The notes under the pieces are model-generated. The model was not told the DNA's origin, made no database searches, and saw only the letters and a list, made by a program, of their open reading frames with translations. A DNA stretch of 5,399 nt from JBMNNU01 sp050942695 (GTDB taxonomy: Bacteria > Chloroflexota > UBA6077). The position numbers were made by a program, and so were the translations under genes. Shown here in pieces: positions 1 through 5,096 of the stretch. Position 1 is the stretch's first letter. Each line of letters starts with the position of its first letter. The DNA lies in assembly GCA_050942695.1 (NCBI GenBank), contig JBMNNU010000225.1:1-5399 (forward strand), written 5' to 3'.

Positions 1-69
1 AGTCCTGTTGGGAAGCTCCGGAGTGTTGATACCCGGTGCCCCATCAGGCGATGCGGGAGGAAAGCTTGA
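1..69 (+). CDS. rplF: Probable C-terminal tail of 50S ribosomal protein L6 (5' end outside window)
   Basis: The first reading frame is open from base 1 and ends at a TGA at 67-69, giving 22 residues rich in Arg, Lys and Gly (ending CPIRRCGRKA). L6 proteins characteristically end in a short basic tail of the type G-E-x-x-R-R-K-A-G-K, and rplF is the usual gene upstream of rplR. The stop overlaps the proposed TTG start of rplR (TTGA), the kind of junction seen further along this operon. L6 binds 23S rRNA near the factor-binding site of the large subunit. The visible tail is a loose match to the L6 consensus: the usual KGKGIRY stretch is not clear, so some divergence or a sequencing frameshift just upstream is possible. 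Position and overlap support the call more than the residues do. Confidence 0.55.
   Translation, partial: SPVGKLRSVDTRCPIRRCGRKA
55..60 (+). promoter_or_regulatory. Ribosome binding site that decides the rplR start
   Basis: GGGAGG ends 5 bases before the TTG at 66. The upstream in-frame GTG at 36 has no comparable purine-rich motif at a suitable distance. This favours TTG 66 as the initiator. The motif lies inside the last codons of the preceding gene, so initiation is probably coupled to the end of its translation. Confidence 0.7.
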
Positions 70-431
70 TTAAGCGACAAAATACGAGAGCGGCCCGGCT
101 AAAACGGCATCGCCGCCTCCGAGCCAAGGTTCAGGGAACACCGGAGAGGCCGCGTCTTGCCGTCTTCAGGAGCCTCAACCATATATATGCGCAGGTTATC
201 GATGATACCGCTGGCTCTACCTTGGTAGCTGCATCGGATATCGATCCGGGCATTCGGAGCCAGATCAAGGGCACCAAGACCGATCGGGCCAAGGCAGTGG
301 GAGAGGCGGTGGCCAAGCGCGCTTTGGAACGGGGCATTGGCCAGGTGGTGTTTGATCGCGGAGGGTTCCTATACCACGGACGCGTGAAAGCGCTGGCGGA
401 AGCTGCCAGGGGCGCGGGTCTGAAGTTCTAA
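66..431 (+). CDS. rplR: 50S ribosomal protein L18
   Basis: L18 binds 5S rRNA and, with L5 and L25-type proteins, anchors it in the central protuberance of the 50S subunit. The 121-residue product has a strongly basic N-terminus (about residues 3-22), followed by the family motifs RPRLAVFRS (28-36) and IYAQVIDD (40-47). The C-terminal signature FDRGGFLYHGRVKALAEAAR lies at 96-115. The TTG start is chosen because it has a good ribosome binding site, overlaps the previous stop as TTGA and gives the family's usual length of about 117-122 residues. Starting at the in-frame GTG at 36 would add ten residues (PHQAMREES region) that do not look like L18. The stop codon TAA runs directly into the ribosome binding site of rpsE. 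Confidence 0.96.
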   Translation: MIKRQNTRAARLKRHRRLRAKVQGTPERPRLAVFRSLNHIYAQVIDDTAGSTLVAASDIDPGIRSQIKGTKTDRAKAVGEAVAKRALERGIGQVVFDRGGFLYHGRVKALAEAARGAGLKF

Positions 432-443
432 GAGAGGCTGTGA

Positions 444-959
444 ATGGCAAAGATTGATCCGTCGGGACTAACGCTTGAAGAAAGAGTTGTAAAGGTTAAC
501 CGCGTAGCCAAGGTTGTGAAAGGTGGTCGGCGGTTCAGCTTCAGTGCCGTGGTGGTAGTAGGTGATGGTCAGGGCATCGTTGGAGCCGGCCTGGGCAAGG
601 CCAATGAGGTTCCCGATGCTATTCGTAAGGGGGCAGAAGACGCTAAGAAGAATCTGCTGCAGGTGCCCTTGCGGGGAAACACCATACCCCATGAAGTGCT
701 AGCCCAGTTCGGTGCGGCTAAGGTGATGATGAGGCCCGCCTCCCCCGGTACCGGAGTGATCGCTGGAGGTGGTGTACGAGCTGTGGTTGAGGCTGCAGGT
801 ATCAAAGACATCCTCACCAAATCGCTCGGCAGCGCTAACGCCATTAACGTTGTCCAGGCCACCATGAACGGATTGCGATCGTTGAAGGATCCCGAAAAGG
901 TGGCTCAGAACCGTGGCAAGAAGCTGTCCGAGCTAATTGGGAGGGCTGCCGGTGAGTAA
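444..959 (+). CDS. rpsE: 30S ribosomal protein S5
   Basis: S5 sits near the mRNA entry channel of the 30S subunit and contributes to decoding accuracy. The 171-residue product has the N-terminal double-stranded-RNA-binding-like S5 domain (about residues 11-74) with the loop VKGGRRFSFSA at 25-35. In E. coli this loop is the site of spectinomycin-resistance changes; no obviously aberrant residue is seen here. The C-terminal domain carries PGTGVIAGG (101-109), VRAVVEAAGIKD (111-122) and KSLGS (126-130), all hallmarks of bacterial S5. The ATG at 444 is preceded by AGAGAGG at 431-437, which begins on the last base of the rplR stop. Length is normal for the family. The 3' end overlaps the rpmD start by 8 bases. 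Confidence 0.98.
   Translation: MAKIDPSGLTLEERVVKVNRVAKVVKGGRRFSFSAVVVVGDGQGIVGAGLGKANEVPDAIRKGAEDAKKNLLQVPLRGNTIPHEVLAQFGAAKVMMRPASPGTGVIAGGGVRAVVEAAGIKDILTKSLGSANAINVVQATMNGLRSLKDPEKVAQNRGKKLSELIGRAAGE
939..945 (+). promoter_or_regulatory. Ribosome binding site that decides the rpmD start
   Basis: GGGAGGG lies within the last codons of rpsE, 6 bases before a GTG at 952. It selects that GTG over the in-frame TTG at 937, which overlaps the motif itself and would add five non-family residues. Confidence 0.7.
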
Positions 960-1140
960 GTCAATAACAATCACCTGGACCAAGAGCGCCATCGGCTACT
1001 CTAAGCGACAGAAGGATACAATTCGGTCGCTAGGCCTGCGGCGACTCCATCAGAGCGTCGAGAAGGAAGATACCCCGGAAATCCGAGGTATGGTGGAGAA
1101 GGTTAAGCATCTGGTGACTGTGGAAGAAGAGGAAGGATGA
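952..1140 (+). CDS. rpmD: 50S ribosomal protein L30
   Basis: L30 is a small 50S protein that contacts 23S rRNA. The 62-residue product beginning MSKSITITWTKSAIGYSKRQ matches the short bacterial form of about 60 residues. It shows the family segment KSAIGYSKRQKDTIRSLGL at 11-29, the conserved LGLRRLHQSV at 27-36, and a C-terminal MVEKVKHLVTVEE segment. It ends in an acidic run (EEEEG) slightly longer than usual. The GTG start is set by the preceding GGGAGGG and overlaps the end of rpsE by 8 bases in another frame. Its TGA overlaps the rplO ATG (ATGA), so three consecutive genes are probably translationally coupled. Some bacterial lineages lack rpmD altogether; here it is present and intact. 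Confidence 0.96.
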   Translation: MSKSITITWTKSAIGYSKRQKDTIRSLGLRRLHQSVEKEDTPEIRGMVEKVKHLVTVEEEEG

Positions 1141-1586
1141 AACTGCACGAACTTGCACCCGCTACGGGTGCTAGGAAGGATAGGAAGAGAGTCGGTCGGG
1201 GCAACGGTTCCGGGCACGGTACCTACTCGGGACGTGGGCTGAAGGGACAGAAGTCTCGATCCGGCGGCCAGATCAACCCTCGATTTGAGGGTGGTCAAAT
1301 ACCCTTGGTGCTGCGCCTTCCGCGTAAGAGGGGTTTCACCAACATTTTCAAAGAGCAGTTCCACATCGTGAATGTGGATGCTCTCGACCGCTTTGAAGCG
1401 GGAAGCGAAGTGACACCGGAAGCCCTGGTCTCTGCCGGGCTTATCCACGATACTAAGCTTCAGGTGAAACTGCTCGGCGATGGTGAACTAGCTAAACCGC
1501 TGACGATTAAGGTGCACAAATGGTCCGGAAGCGCTCAGCGGAAGGTAGAGGCGGCAGGCGGCACCCTTGAGAGGCTAACTGAATGA
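1137..1586 (+). CDS. rplO: 50S ribosomal protein L15
   Basis: L15 is a late-assembly 50S protein whose extended N-terminal tail threads into 23S rRNA. The 149-residue product starts MKLHELAPATGARK, followed by the glycine/arginine-rich tail RVGRGNGSGHGTYSGRG (18-34) and LKGQKSRSGG (35-44). FEGGQIPL (50-57) and RLPRKRGF (60-67) come next. The globular C-terminal domain ends in a recognisable L15 segment, SAQRKVEAAGG (132-142). Length is typical. The start overlaps the rpmD stop by four bases (ATGA), with an AGAGGA motif at a rather short distance (1128-1133), so initiation probably relies on coupling. Its own stop overlaps secY in the same way. Confidence 0.98.
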   Translation: MKLHELAPATGARKDRKRVGRGNGSGHGTYSGRGLKGQKSRSGGQINPRFEGGQIPLVLRLPRKRGFTNIFKEQFHIVNVDALDRFEAGSEVTPEALVSAGLIHDTKLQVKLLGDGELAKPLTIKVHKWSGSAQRKVEAAGGTLERLTE

Positions 1587-2872
1587 TCGATTCCCTGCTA
1601 AACGCGTTTAAGATCCAGGATATCCGGCGCAAGCTGTTGTACACCTTTGGAATGCTGGTGGTGTTCCGGTTTATCGCGCATGTGCCGGTGCCGGGTGTCA
1701 ACGCCCAAAGATTGCAGGAGTTGTTTGAGTCAAACCAACTGCTCGGGATGCTCAACCTGTTCTCAGGTGGAGCTATGTCCAGTTTCTCGGTGGCTGCTAT
1801 GGGGGTATATCCCTATATTACAGCATCCATCATCATGAACCTGCTTATCCCTATGATCCCTAAGTTGCAGGAGCTTTCCAAGGAAGGTGAGGCCGGGCGT
1901 AACAAGATAAACCAATATACACATTGGCTTACGGTGCCCCTGGCAGCCCTGCAGGCTCTGGGTACGGGGACCTTACTGGCGAGCAGCCAGTTGGGTGTGA
2001 TCCCTCACTTCAACCTGCTTGCTGCCCCGTTGTCGACTCTGGCGATCATAATCAGCATGGTGGCAGGTACGATGTTGCTGATCTGGATCGGCGAGTTGAT
2101 CACGGAGAACGGGATCGGCAACGGCATTTCGATCATAATCTTTGCTGGTATCGTAGCCGAATTACCAACGATGGTTACCCAATCGCTATTTGCAGGAACT
2201 AACTACCTGGGACTGGCGATTTTCGGAATCCTGGCCGTCCTGACGGTCGCTGCGATCGTAGTGGTGCAGGAGGGACAGCGACGTATCCCGGTGCAGTTCG
2301 CTAAGAGGATCCGGGGAACTCGCATGTACGGCGGGCAGACGACTCACGTTCCAATGAGGGTGAACTCTGCGGGTATGATCCCGCTGATCTTCGCCATGTC
2401 CATCATGCTGTTCCCGGGCACTGTGGCCAGTTATTTTGTCTACTCGGATAATTCTGTCATTGCGGGCATAGCTGGCTTCATAAGCAGTGTATTCAATCCG
2501 GTTCATCTGGTGTACTGGCTGCTCTACTTCGTCATGGTGGTGGGCTTCACCTTCTTCTATACCATGGTGATCTTCCAGCAGCAGAACATCGCGGAGAACC
2601 TGCAAAAGAACGGCGGGTTCATCCCGGGCATTCGTCCTGGGAGGCCGACAGGAGAGTACCTGAACAAGGTATTGATCAGGATTACCTGGTTTGGGGGTAT
2701 CTTCCTGGGCATCATCGCTATCTTGCCATTCTTTGTTCAGAATCTAACTAACGTTCAGGCCTTGACGTTGAGTAGCACGGCGATGCTGATCGTGGTTGGT
2801 GTGGTGTTGGATACGATGAAACAGTTGGAGTCGCAGTTGTTGATGCGGCATTACCAAGGTTTCATTAAATAG
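1583..2872 (+). CDS. secY: Protein translocase channel subunit SecY
   Basis: SecY forms the inner-membrane protein-conducting channel with SecE and SecG; SecA or ribosomes dock on its cytoplasmic loops. The 429-residue product has the expected ten hydrophobic segments, the first at about residues 17-38. The plug region and second helix include FSGGAMSSFSVAAMGVYPYI (60-79). The second family signature is around LIWIGELITENGIGNGISII (166-185). The large cytoplasmic loop EGQRRIPVQFAKR lies at 230-242. The C-terminal cytoplasmic loop PGIRPGRPT (348-356) carries Arg351, equivalent by alignment to the SecA-contact arginine known in E. coli. The ATG overlaps the rplO stop (ATGA) and has GAGAGG at 1569-1574. 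The last Lys codon and TAG stop lie inside the first copy of a 20-bp tandem repeat. Length is normal and no damage is seen. Confidence 0.99.
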   Translation: MIDSLLNAFKIQDIRRKLLYTFGMLVVFRFIAHVPVPGVNAQRLQELFESNQLLGMLNLFSGGAMSSFSVAAMGVYPYITASIIMNLLIPMIPKLQELSKEGEAGRNKINQYTHWLTVPLAALQALGTGTLLASSQLGVIPHFNLLAAPLSTLAIIISMVAGTMLLIWIGELITENGIGNGISIIIFAGIVAELPTMVTQSLFAGTNYLGLAIFGILAVLTVAAIVVVQEGQRRIPVQFAKRIRGTRMYGGQTTHVPMRVNSAGMIPLIFAMSIMLFPGTVASYFVYSDNSVIAGIAGFISSVFNPVHLVYWLLYFVMVVGFTFFYTMVIFQQQNIAENLQKNGGFIPGIRPGRPTGEYLNKVLIRITWFGGIFLGIIAILPFFVQNLTNVQALTLSSTAMLIVVGVVLDTMKQLESQLLMRHYQGFIK

Positions 2873-2906
2873 TACATTAAGTAGTGAAATAGTACGTTAA
2901 GTAGTG
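2867..2906. repeat. 20-bp tandem duplication spanning the secY stop codon
   Basis: Two adjacent 20-base units lie at 2867-2886 (AAATAGTACATTAAGTAGTG) and 2887-2906 (AAATAGTACGTTAAGTAGTG), differing only at their tenth base (A or G). The first unit includes the last secY codon and its TAG stop. The rest fills most of the 50-base spacer before adk. Similarity does not continue beyond the two copies, so this looks like one local slippage or unequal duplication followed by one substitution. It is AT-rich compared with the flanking genes. A binding-site role is possible, since the spacing is about two helical turns, but nothing shows it. Confidence 0.95.
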
Positions 2907-2922
2907 TAAAGGTTCGGGGGCC

Positions 2923-3612
2923 GTGTATATCGTATTCCTGGGGGCTCCAGGTGCGGGAAAAGGCACGCAAGCGGCGCTTCTAGCGGAGAAACAGGGCCTA
3001 AAGCACATATCAACCGGTGAAGTGTTGCGCGATGCAGTCCGCCGAGGAACCGAGCTAGGAAAACAGGCCAAGGGTTATATGGACAGGGGAGAGCTAGTCC
3101 CCGATGCCCTGGTTGTCGATGTCGTTGTAGATCGGCTATCGCAGGAAGATACAGCGAAGGGGGCTGTTCTGGACGGTTTTCCTAGGAACGTTCCCCAGGC
3201 GAAGGCGCTGGACGAGGCGCTTAAAGCGAGAGGCGACGCTGTAGACCTGGTTGTATTTCTCAATGTGCCCGAAGCCTCTCTGGTTTCCAGATTGGCCGGC
3301 CGCTTGGAGTGTGCGGCGTGCAGAACCTCATACCACCAGAACAATAATCCACCCAAGAAGCCGGGGGGGTGTGATCAGTGTGATGGGGCATTAACTCAAC
3401 GTGCCGACGATCGACCAGAGACGGTCCGGCGGAGACTCCAGGTTTACTTTGAACAAACTGCACCGCTTATCGAATACTATCGGGAGCGAGGCATATTGGT
3501 CGAAGTTGATGGGGATAAGCCTATCCCCCTAGTCGCTGATCAGGTGCTGGCTGCGGTACAGGAAAAGGAACGTATAGCCAGGGGAGAGAAAGCGCAGAAA
3601 GCTGGAGGTTGA
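2923..3612 (+). CDS. adk: Adenylate kinase, zinc-type LID
   Basis: Adenylate kinase interconverts ATP + AMP and 2 ADP in the cytoplasm. The 229-residue product has the P-loop GAPGAGKGT (7-15), the AMP-site segment beginning STGEVLRDAVR (30-40), DGFPRN (84-89) and the LID arginine segment RLAGR (123-127). The long-type LID carries Cys130, Cys133, Cys150 and Cys153, a four-cysteine zinc site like that of many Gram-positive enzymes, followed by QRADDRPETVRRRL (159-172). The C-terminus runs about a dozen charged residues (KERIARGEKAQKAGG) beyond the common length of about 215. GTG 2923 places MYIVFLGAPGAGKGT as in the family; only a weak AAAGGT lies upstream (2908-2913), so expression may depend on read-through from secY. 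A run of seven G (3363-3369) lies in the LID coding region but the frame is intact. Confidence 0.98.
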   Translation: MYIVFLGAPGAGKGTQAALLAEKQGLKHISTGEVLRDAVRRGTELGKQAKGYMDRGELVPDALVVDVVVDRLSQEDTAKGAVLDGFPRNVPQAKALDEALKARGDAVDLVVFLNVPEASLVSRLAGRLECAACRTSYHQNNNPPKKPGGCDQCDGALTQRADDRPETVRRRLQVYFEQTAPLIEYYRERGILVEVDGDKPIPLVADQVLAAVQEKERIARGEKAQKAGG

Positions 3613-3615
3613 GGC

Positions 3616-3834
3616 GTGCCCAGGACCGATGCTCTAGAGCTGGAAGGGGTGGTAAGCGAATCACTCCCGAACGCCATGTTCAGGGTCGAAATACCAGGCG
3701 GACACCGGATACTGGCTCACGTCTCAGGGAAGATACGGCTGAATTTTATAAAGATCCTCCCTGGTGATCGAGTCAAGGTGCAGTTGTCACCATACGACCT
3801 CACCAGGGGTCGTATCGTATATAGATCCAAGTAA
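3616..3834 (+). CDS. infA: Translation initiation factor IF-1
   Basis: IF-1 occupies the 30S A site during initiation and modulates IF-2 and IF-3. The 72-residue product is a single OB fold of exactly the family's usual length. Its diagnostic segments are ELEGVVSESLPNAMFRVE (8-25), ILAHVSGKIR (32-41), ILPGDRVKVQLSPYDL (47-62) and TRGRIVYR (63-70). The GTG start lies 3 bases after the adk stop and is served by GGAGGT at 3604-3609, inside the adk C-terminal codons, so the two genes are likely coupled. The methionine aminopeptidase gene (map), often between adk and infA, is not here. Confidence 0.98.
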   Translation: MPRTDALELEGVVSESLPNAMFRVEIPGGHRILAHVSGKIRLNFIKILPGDRVKVQLSPYDLTRGRIVYRSK

Positions 3835-3858
3835 GAATGCGGGAGCTATGTTTAGAGA

Positions 3859-3972
3859 ATGAAAGTAACAGCATCTGTTAAGCCCCGCTGCGAGAAATGC
3901 AAGGTCATCAAGCGACGCGGCGTGGTGATGGTAATCTGTAAAAATCCCAGGCACAAGCAGCGCCAGGGTTAG
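3859..3972 (+). CDS. rpmJ: 50S ribosomal protein L36, zinc-binding form
   Basis: This 37-residue protein (ATG to TAG) is the smallest ribosomal protein, binding 23S rRNA in the 50S subunit. It reads MKVTASVKPRCEKCKVIKRR, then GVVMVICKNPRHKQRQG, an almost textbook L36. The zinc ligands Cys11, Cys14, Cys27 and His32 are all present, so this is the zinc-dependent (C+) form rather than the cysteine-free paralogue. It lies 24 bases after infA, the usual place in infA-rpmJ-rpsM clusters. The ribosome binding site is poor: GGGAG at 3841-3845 is 13 bases away and only a weak TAGAGA abuts the start. Confidence 0.97.
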   Translation: MKVTASVKPRCEKCKVIKRRGVVMVICKNPRHKQRQG

Positions 3973-3980
3973 TGTGGGAT

Positions 3981-4046
3981 ACGGAGACACGGTGACGCGG
4001 CGACACGGAGAAATTTCCCCGCGCCTCCTCGTCTCCGCGTCTCCGT
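3981..4046. repeat. Octamer-built imperfect palindrome in the rpmJ-rpsM spacer
   Basis: A left arm (3981-4010) and right arm (4017-4046) of 30 bases each flank a central AAATTT (4011-4016). Comparing the left arm with the reverse complement of the right arm by eye gives 23 of 30 identical positions. Each arm is itself a degenerate tandem of 8-base units. The left arm reads ACGGAGAC, ACGGTGAC, GCGGCGAC, ACGGAG. The right arm read from the other strand gives ACGGAGAC, GCGGAGAC, GAGGAGGC, GCGGGG. Transcribed, it would form a long stem with a short A/U loop. There is no U-tract after it, so it does not look like a standard intrinsic terminator. No clear target-site duplication flanks it. It resembles dispersed, non-autonomous palindromic repeats of bacterial genomes (inference; copy number elsewhere is unknown). 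Confidence 0.9.
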
Positions 4047-4090
4047 CGTCGGAATCGAAGCAGAAGGACGTAGGATGAAAGGAGACGGTA

Positions 4091-4474
4091 GTGGCCCGAA
4101 TCGCAGGGGTTGATATACCGCGAGATAAGCGAGTGGAAGTGGCCTTGACCTATATTTACGGTATTGGGCCGACCACTAGTAAGCAGATCTTGGCGCGGAC
4201 CAGGGTAAGCCCTGACACTCGAGTGAAAGATTTAACAGAAGACGAAGTAGCGCGGATAAGAGAGGTCATCGATCGGGAGCATAAGACCGAAGGAGACCTC
4301 CGTAGAGAAGTTAACCTCAACATCAAGAGGCTTATTGAAATCGGCTGCTATCGGGGTGTTAGGCATCGAAGAGGATTGCCTGTGCATGGCCAGCGAACGA
4401 GAACAAACGCTCGGACAAAGCGTGGCCCGAGGCGGACGGTTGCCGGCCGGAAGAAGGCTTCGGCTAAGAAATAA
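4091..4474 (+). CDS. rpsM: 30S ribosomal protein S13
   Basis: S13 is in the head of the 30S subunit, contacting the P-site tRNA and forming an intersubunit bridge with L5. The 127-residue product starts MARIAGVDIPRDKRVEVALT and has YIYGIG (21-26), the helix-two-turn-helix core, and DLRREVNLNIKRLIEIGCYRG within 69-89. The basic C-terminal tail contains RHRRGLPVHGQRTRTNARTK (91-110), the strongest S13 signature. The GTG at 4091 is chosen because AAAGGAG (4078-4084) lies 6 bases upstream and the family N-terminus begins exactly there. It follows a 118-base spacer containing a large palindrome, unlike the tight junctions further upstream. It ends with tandem stops TAA TAG. Confidence 0.98.
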   Translation: MARIAGVDIPRDKRVEVALTYIYGIGPTTSKQILARTRVSPDTRVKDLTEDEVARIREVIDREHKTEGDLRREVNLNIKRLIEIGCYRGVRHRRGLPVHGQRTRTNARTKRGPRRTVAGRKKASAKK

Positions 4475-4542
4475 TAGGTGATGCCCCGGGGCGTTGACTC
4501 CGGTGCACGCCGTTAGTGCATGAAGGACAAAAGGAGATTCGG
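4475..4542 (+). other. rpsM-rpsK spacer with GC-rich dyads
   Basis: This 68-base spacer contains a perfect 10-base palindrome GCCCCGGGGC (4483-4492). It also holds a second possible stem, GGCGT (4490-4494) with ACGCC (4507-4511) around a 12-base loop, which overlaps and would compete with the first. No U-tract follows, so neither is a convincing terminator. A TTGACT at 4494-4499 resembles a -35 box but no matching -10 box is at the right distance. The spacer ends in the ribosome binding site of rpsK. Confidence 0.5.
4531..4536 (+). promoter_or_regulatory. Ribosome binding site that decides the rpsK start
   Basis: AAGGAG lies 6 bases before TTG 4543. It selects that TTG over the in-frame GTG at 4516, which lies upstream of the motif and would add nine residues not seen in S11. 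Confidence 0.8.
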
Positions 4543-4938
4543 TTGGCTGAAAGAAAGAGGGCACCGAGGGTAAGAAGGAGAGAGCGGAAACAAATTCCGC
4601 GTGGAAACGCGTACATTCAGTCTAGCTTCAATAATACAATCGTGACAATAACAGACCCCGACGGGAACGCGATCGCCTGGGGCAGCTCAGGAACCGCCGG
4701 GTTCAAGGGTTCCCGAAAGAGCACGCCGTATGCGGCTGGTTTGGCGGCAGAAGGGGCAGCTCGGAAGGCTATGGAGCATGGCTTGCGGCAGGTAGAGGTG
4801 TACGTAAAAGGGCCTGGGTCGGGACGAGAGGCAGCGATTCGCTCTTTGCAAGCTGCCGGCCTAACGATCAGCGCCATAACCGATGTGACGCCCATCCCTC
4901 ATAACGGGTGCCGGCCGCCGAAGAAGCGCCGAGTATAA
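4543..4938 (+). CDS. rpsK: 30S ribosomal protein S11
   Basis: S11 lies on the 30S platform near the mRNA exit (E) site. The 131-residue product has a basic N-terminal extension (MAERKRAPRVRRRERKQIPR), then GNAYIQSSFNNTIVTITD (21-38), AWGSSGTAGFKGSRKSTPYA (45-64) and the family signature VKGPGSGREAAIRSLQAAGL (88-107). It closes with the nearly invariant DVTPIPHNGCRPPKKRRV. TTG 4543 gives the usual length (about 128-131) and has a strong ribosome binding site; the GTG at 4516 would add nine atypical residues. Downstream the expected S4 gene follows, but after a 168-base repeat-bearing spacer rather than the short gap typical of this junction. Confidence 0.98.
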   Translation: MAERKRAPRVRRRERKQIPRGNAYIQSSFNNTIVTITDPDGNAIAWGSSGTAGFKGSRKSTPYAAGLAAEGAARKAMEHGLRQVEVYVKGPGSGREAAIRSLQAAGLTISAITDVTPIPHNGCRPPKKRRV

Positions 4939-4940
4939 AA

Positions 4941-4991
4941 AGCTATTAGCTGTCAGCTATCAGCTATCAGCATACAGCGATAGCTATTAGC
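4941..4991. repeat. Left heptamer array in the rpsK-rpsD spacer
   Basis: Three bases after rpsK come consecutive 7-base units AGCTATT, AGCTGTC, AGCTATC, AGCTATC, AGC, then a degenerate stretch (ATACAGCGAT) and another AGCTATT AGC. The segment 4948-4971 is nearly the reverse complement of 5068-5092, with about four mismatches and one gap by eye. The unit is itself almost palindromic when followed by AGCT, so several local hairpins are also possible (for example AGCTATTAGCT at 4941-4951). Confidence 0.9.
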
Positions 4992-5059
4992 GTAGGTTTA
5001 GGGACAGCGGTAAGGGTGTGTCGATCAAATAAAGCTGCTTAAGCAGGTGTAATTGGAAA
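4992..5059 (+). other. 68-base core between the two heptamer arrays
   Basis: There is no open reading frame of note here. It holds one perfect 12-base palindrome, CTGCTTAAGCAG (5035-5046), which as RNA would make a 4-bp stem with a UUAA loop. No convincing promoter hexamer pair is seen. It could be the core of a small non-autonomous repeat element or what remains of the native rpsD leader. The sequence alone does not decide between these. Confidence 0.45.
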
Positions 5060-5096
5060 AGCTGACGGCTGAAAGCTGATGGCTGATCGGCTATTA
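5060..5096. repeat. Right heptamer array, inverted relative to the left one, adjoining the rpsD ribosome binding site
   Basis: Units read AGCTGAC, GGCTGAA, AGCTGAT, GGCTGAT, then a C, then GGCTATT and A. The first four units are the reverse-complement form of the left array's unit (AGCTATC read on the other strand gives GATAGCT). Base pairing of 5068-5092 with 4948-4971 would close a loop of nearly 100 bases. The array ends one base before the GGAGGT of rpsD (5098-5103), so folding could affect access of ribosomes to that site. Confidence 0.88.

Noticed and set aside
1050..1448. Long open frame on the minus strand (132 codons) across rpmD and rplO
   Set aside because: It lies wholly antisense to two clearly conserved ribosomal genes, has no recognisable protein features and looks like a codon-bias shadow. 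The same applies to the other minus-strand frames in the window.
2837..2906. Promoter for adk in the secY end and tandem repeat
   Set aside because: TTGATG at 2840-2845 and AT-rich hexamers such as TTAAAT at 2865-2870 give poor matches or a 19-base spacing; not convincing.
3363..3369. Seven-G run in adk as a frameshift or phase-variation site
   Set aside because: The adk frame is intact through the run and the enzyme is essential; it is more likely simply Gly codons (GGG GGG) after a CCG.
3837..3881. 14-codon micro-ORF (MRELCLENESNSIC) overlapping the rpmJ start
   Set aside because: It has no good ribosome binding site of its own and is the length expected by chance. A leader-peptide role cannot be supported from one sequence.
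3981..4046. Intrinsic transcription terminator after rpmJ
   Set aside because: The stem is long and GC-rich, but it is followed by mixed sequence without a T-run and the operon continues in the same direction immediately after.
4075..4113. 12-codon micro-ORF (MKGDGSGPNRRG) overlapping the rpsM start
   Set aside because: Its codons are simply the rpsM ribosome binding site and start read in another frame; there is no independent evidence of translation.
4232..4564. Minus-strand frame of 110 codons opposite rpsM
   Set aside because: It is antisense to a fully convincing S13 gene and to the rpsK start, with low-complexity composition and no family resemblance.
4941..5096. CRISPR array
   Set aside because: The repeated units are 7 bases with no regular unique spacers of typical length, and no cas genes are nearby.
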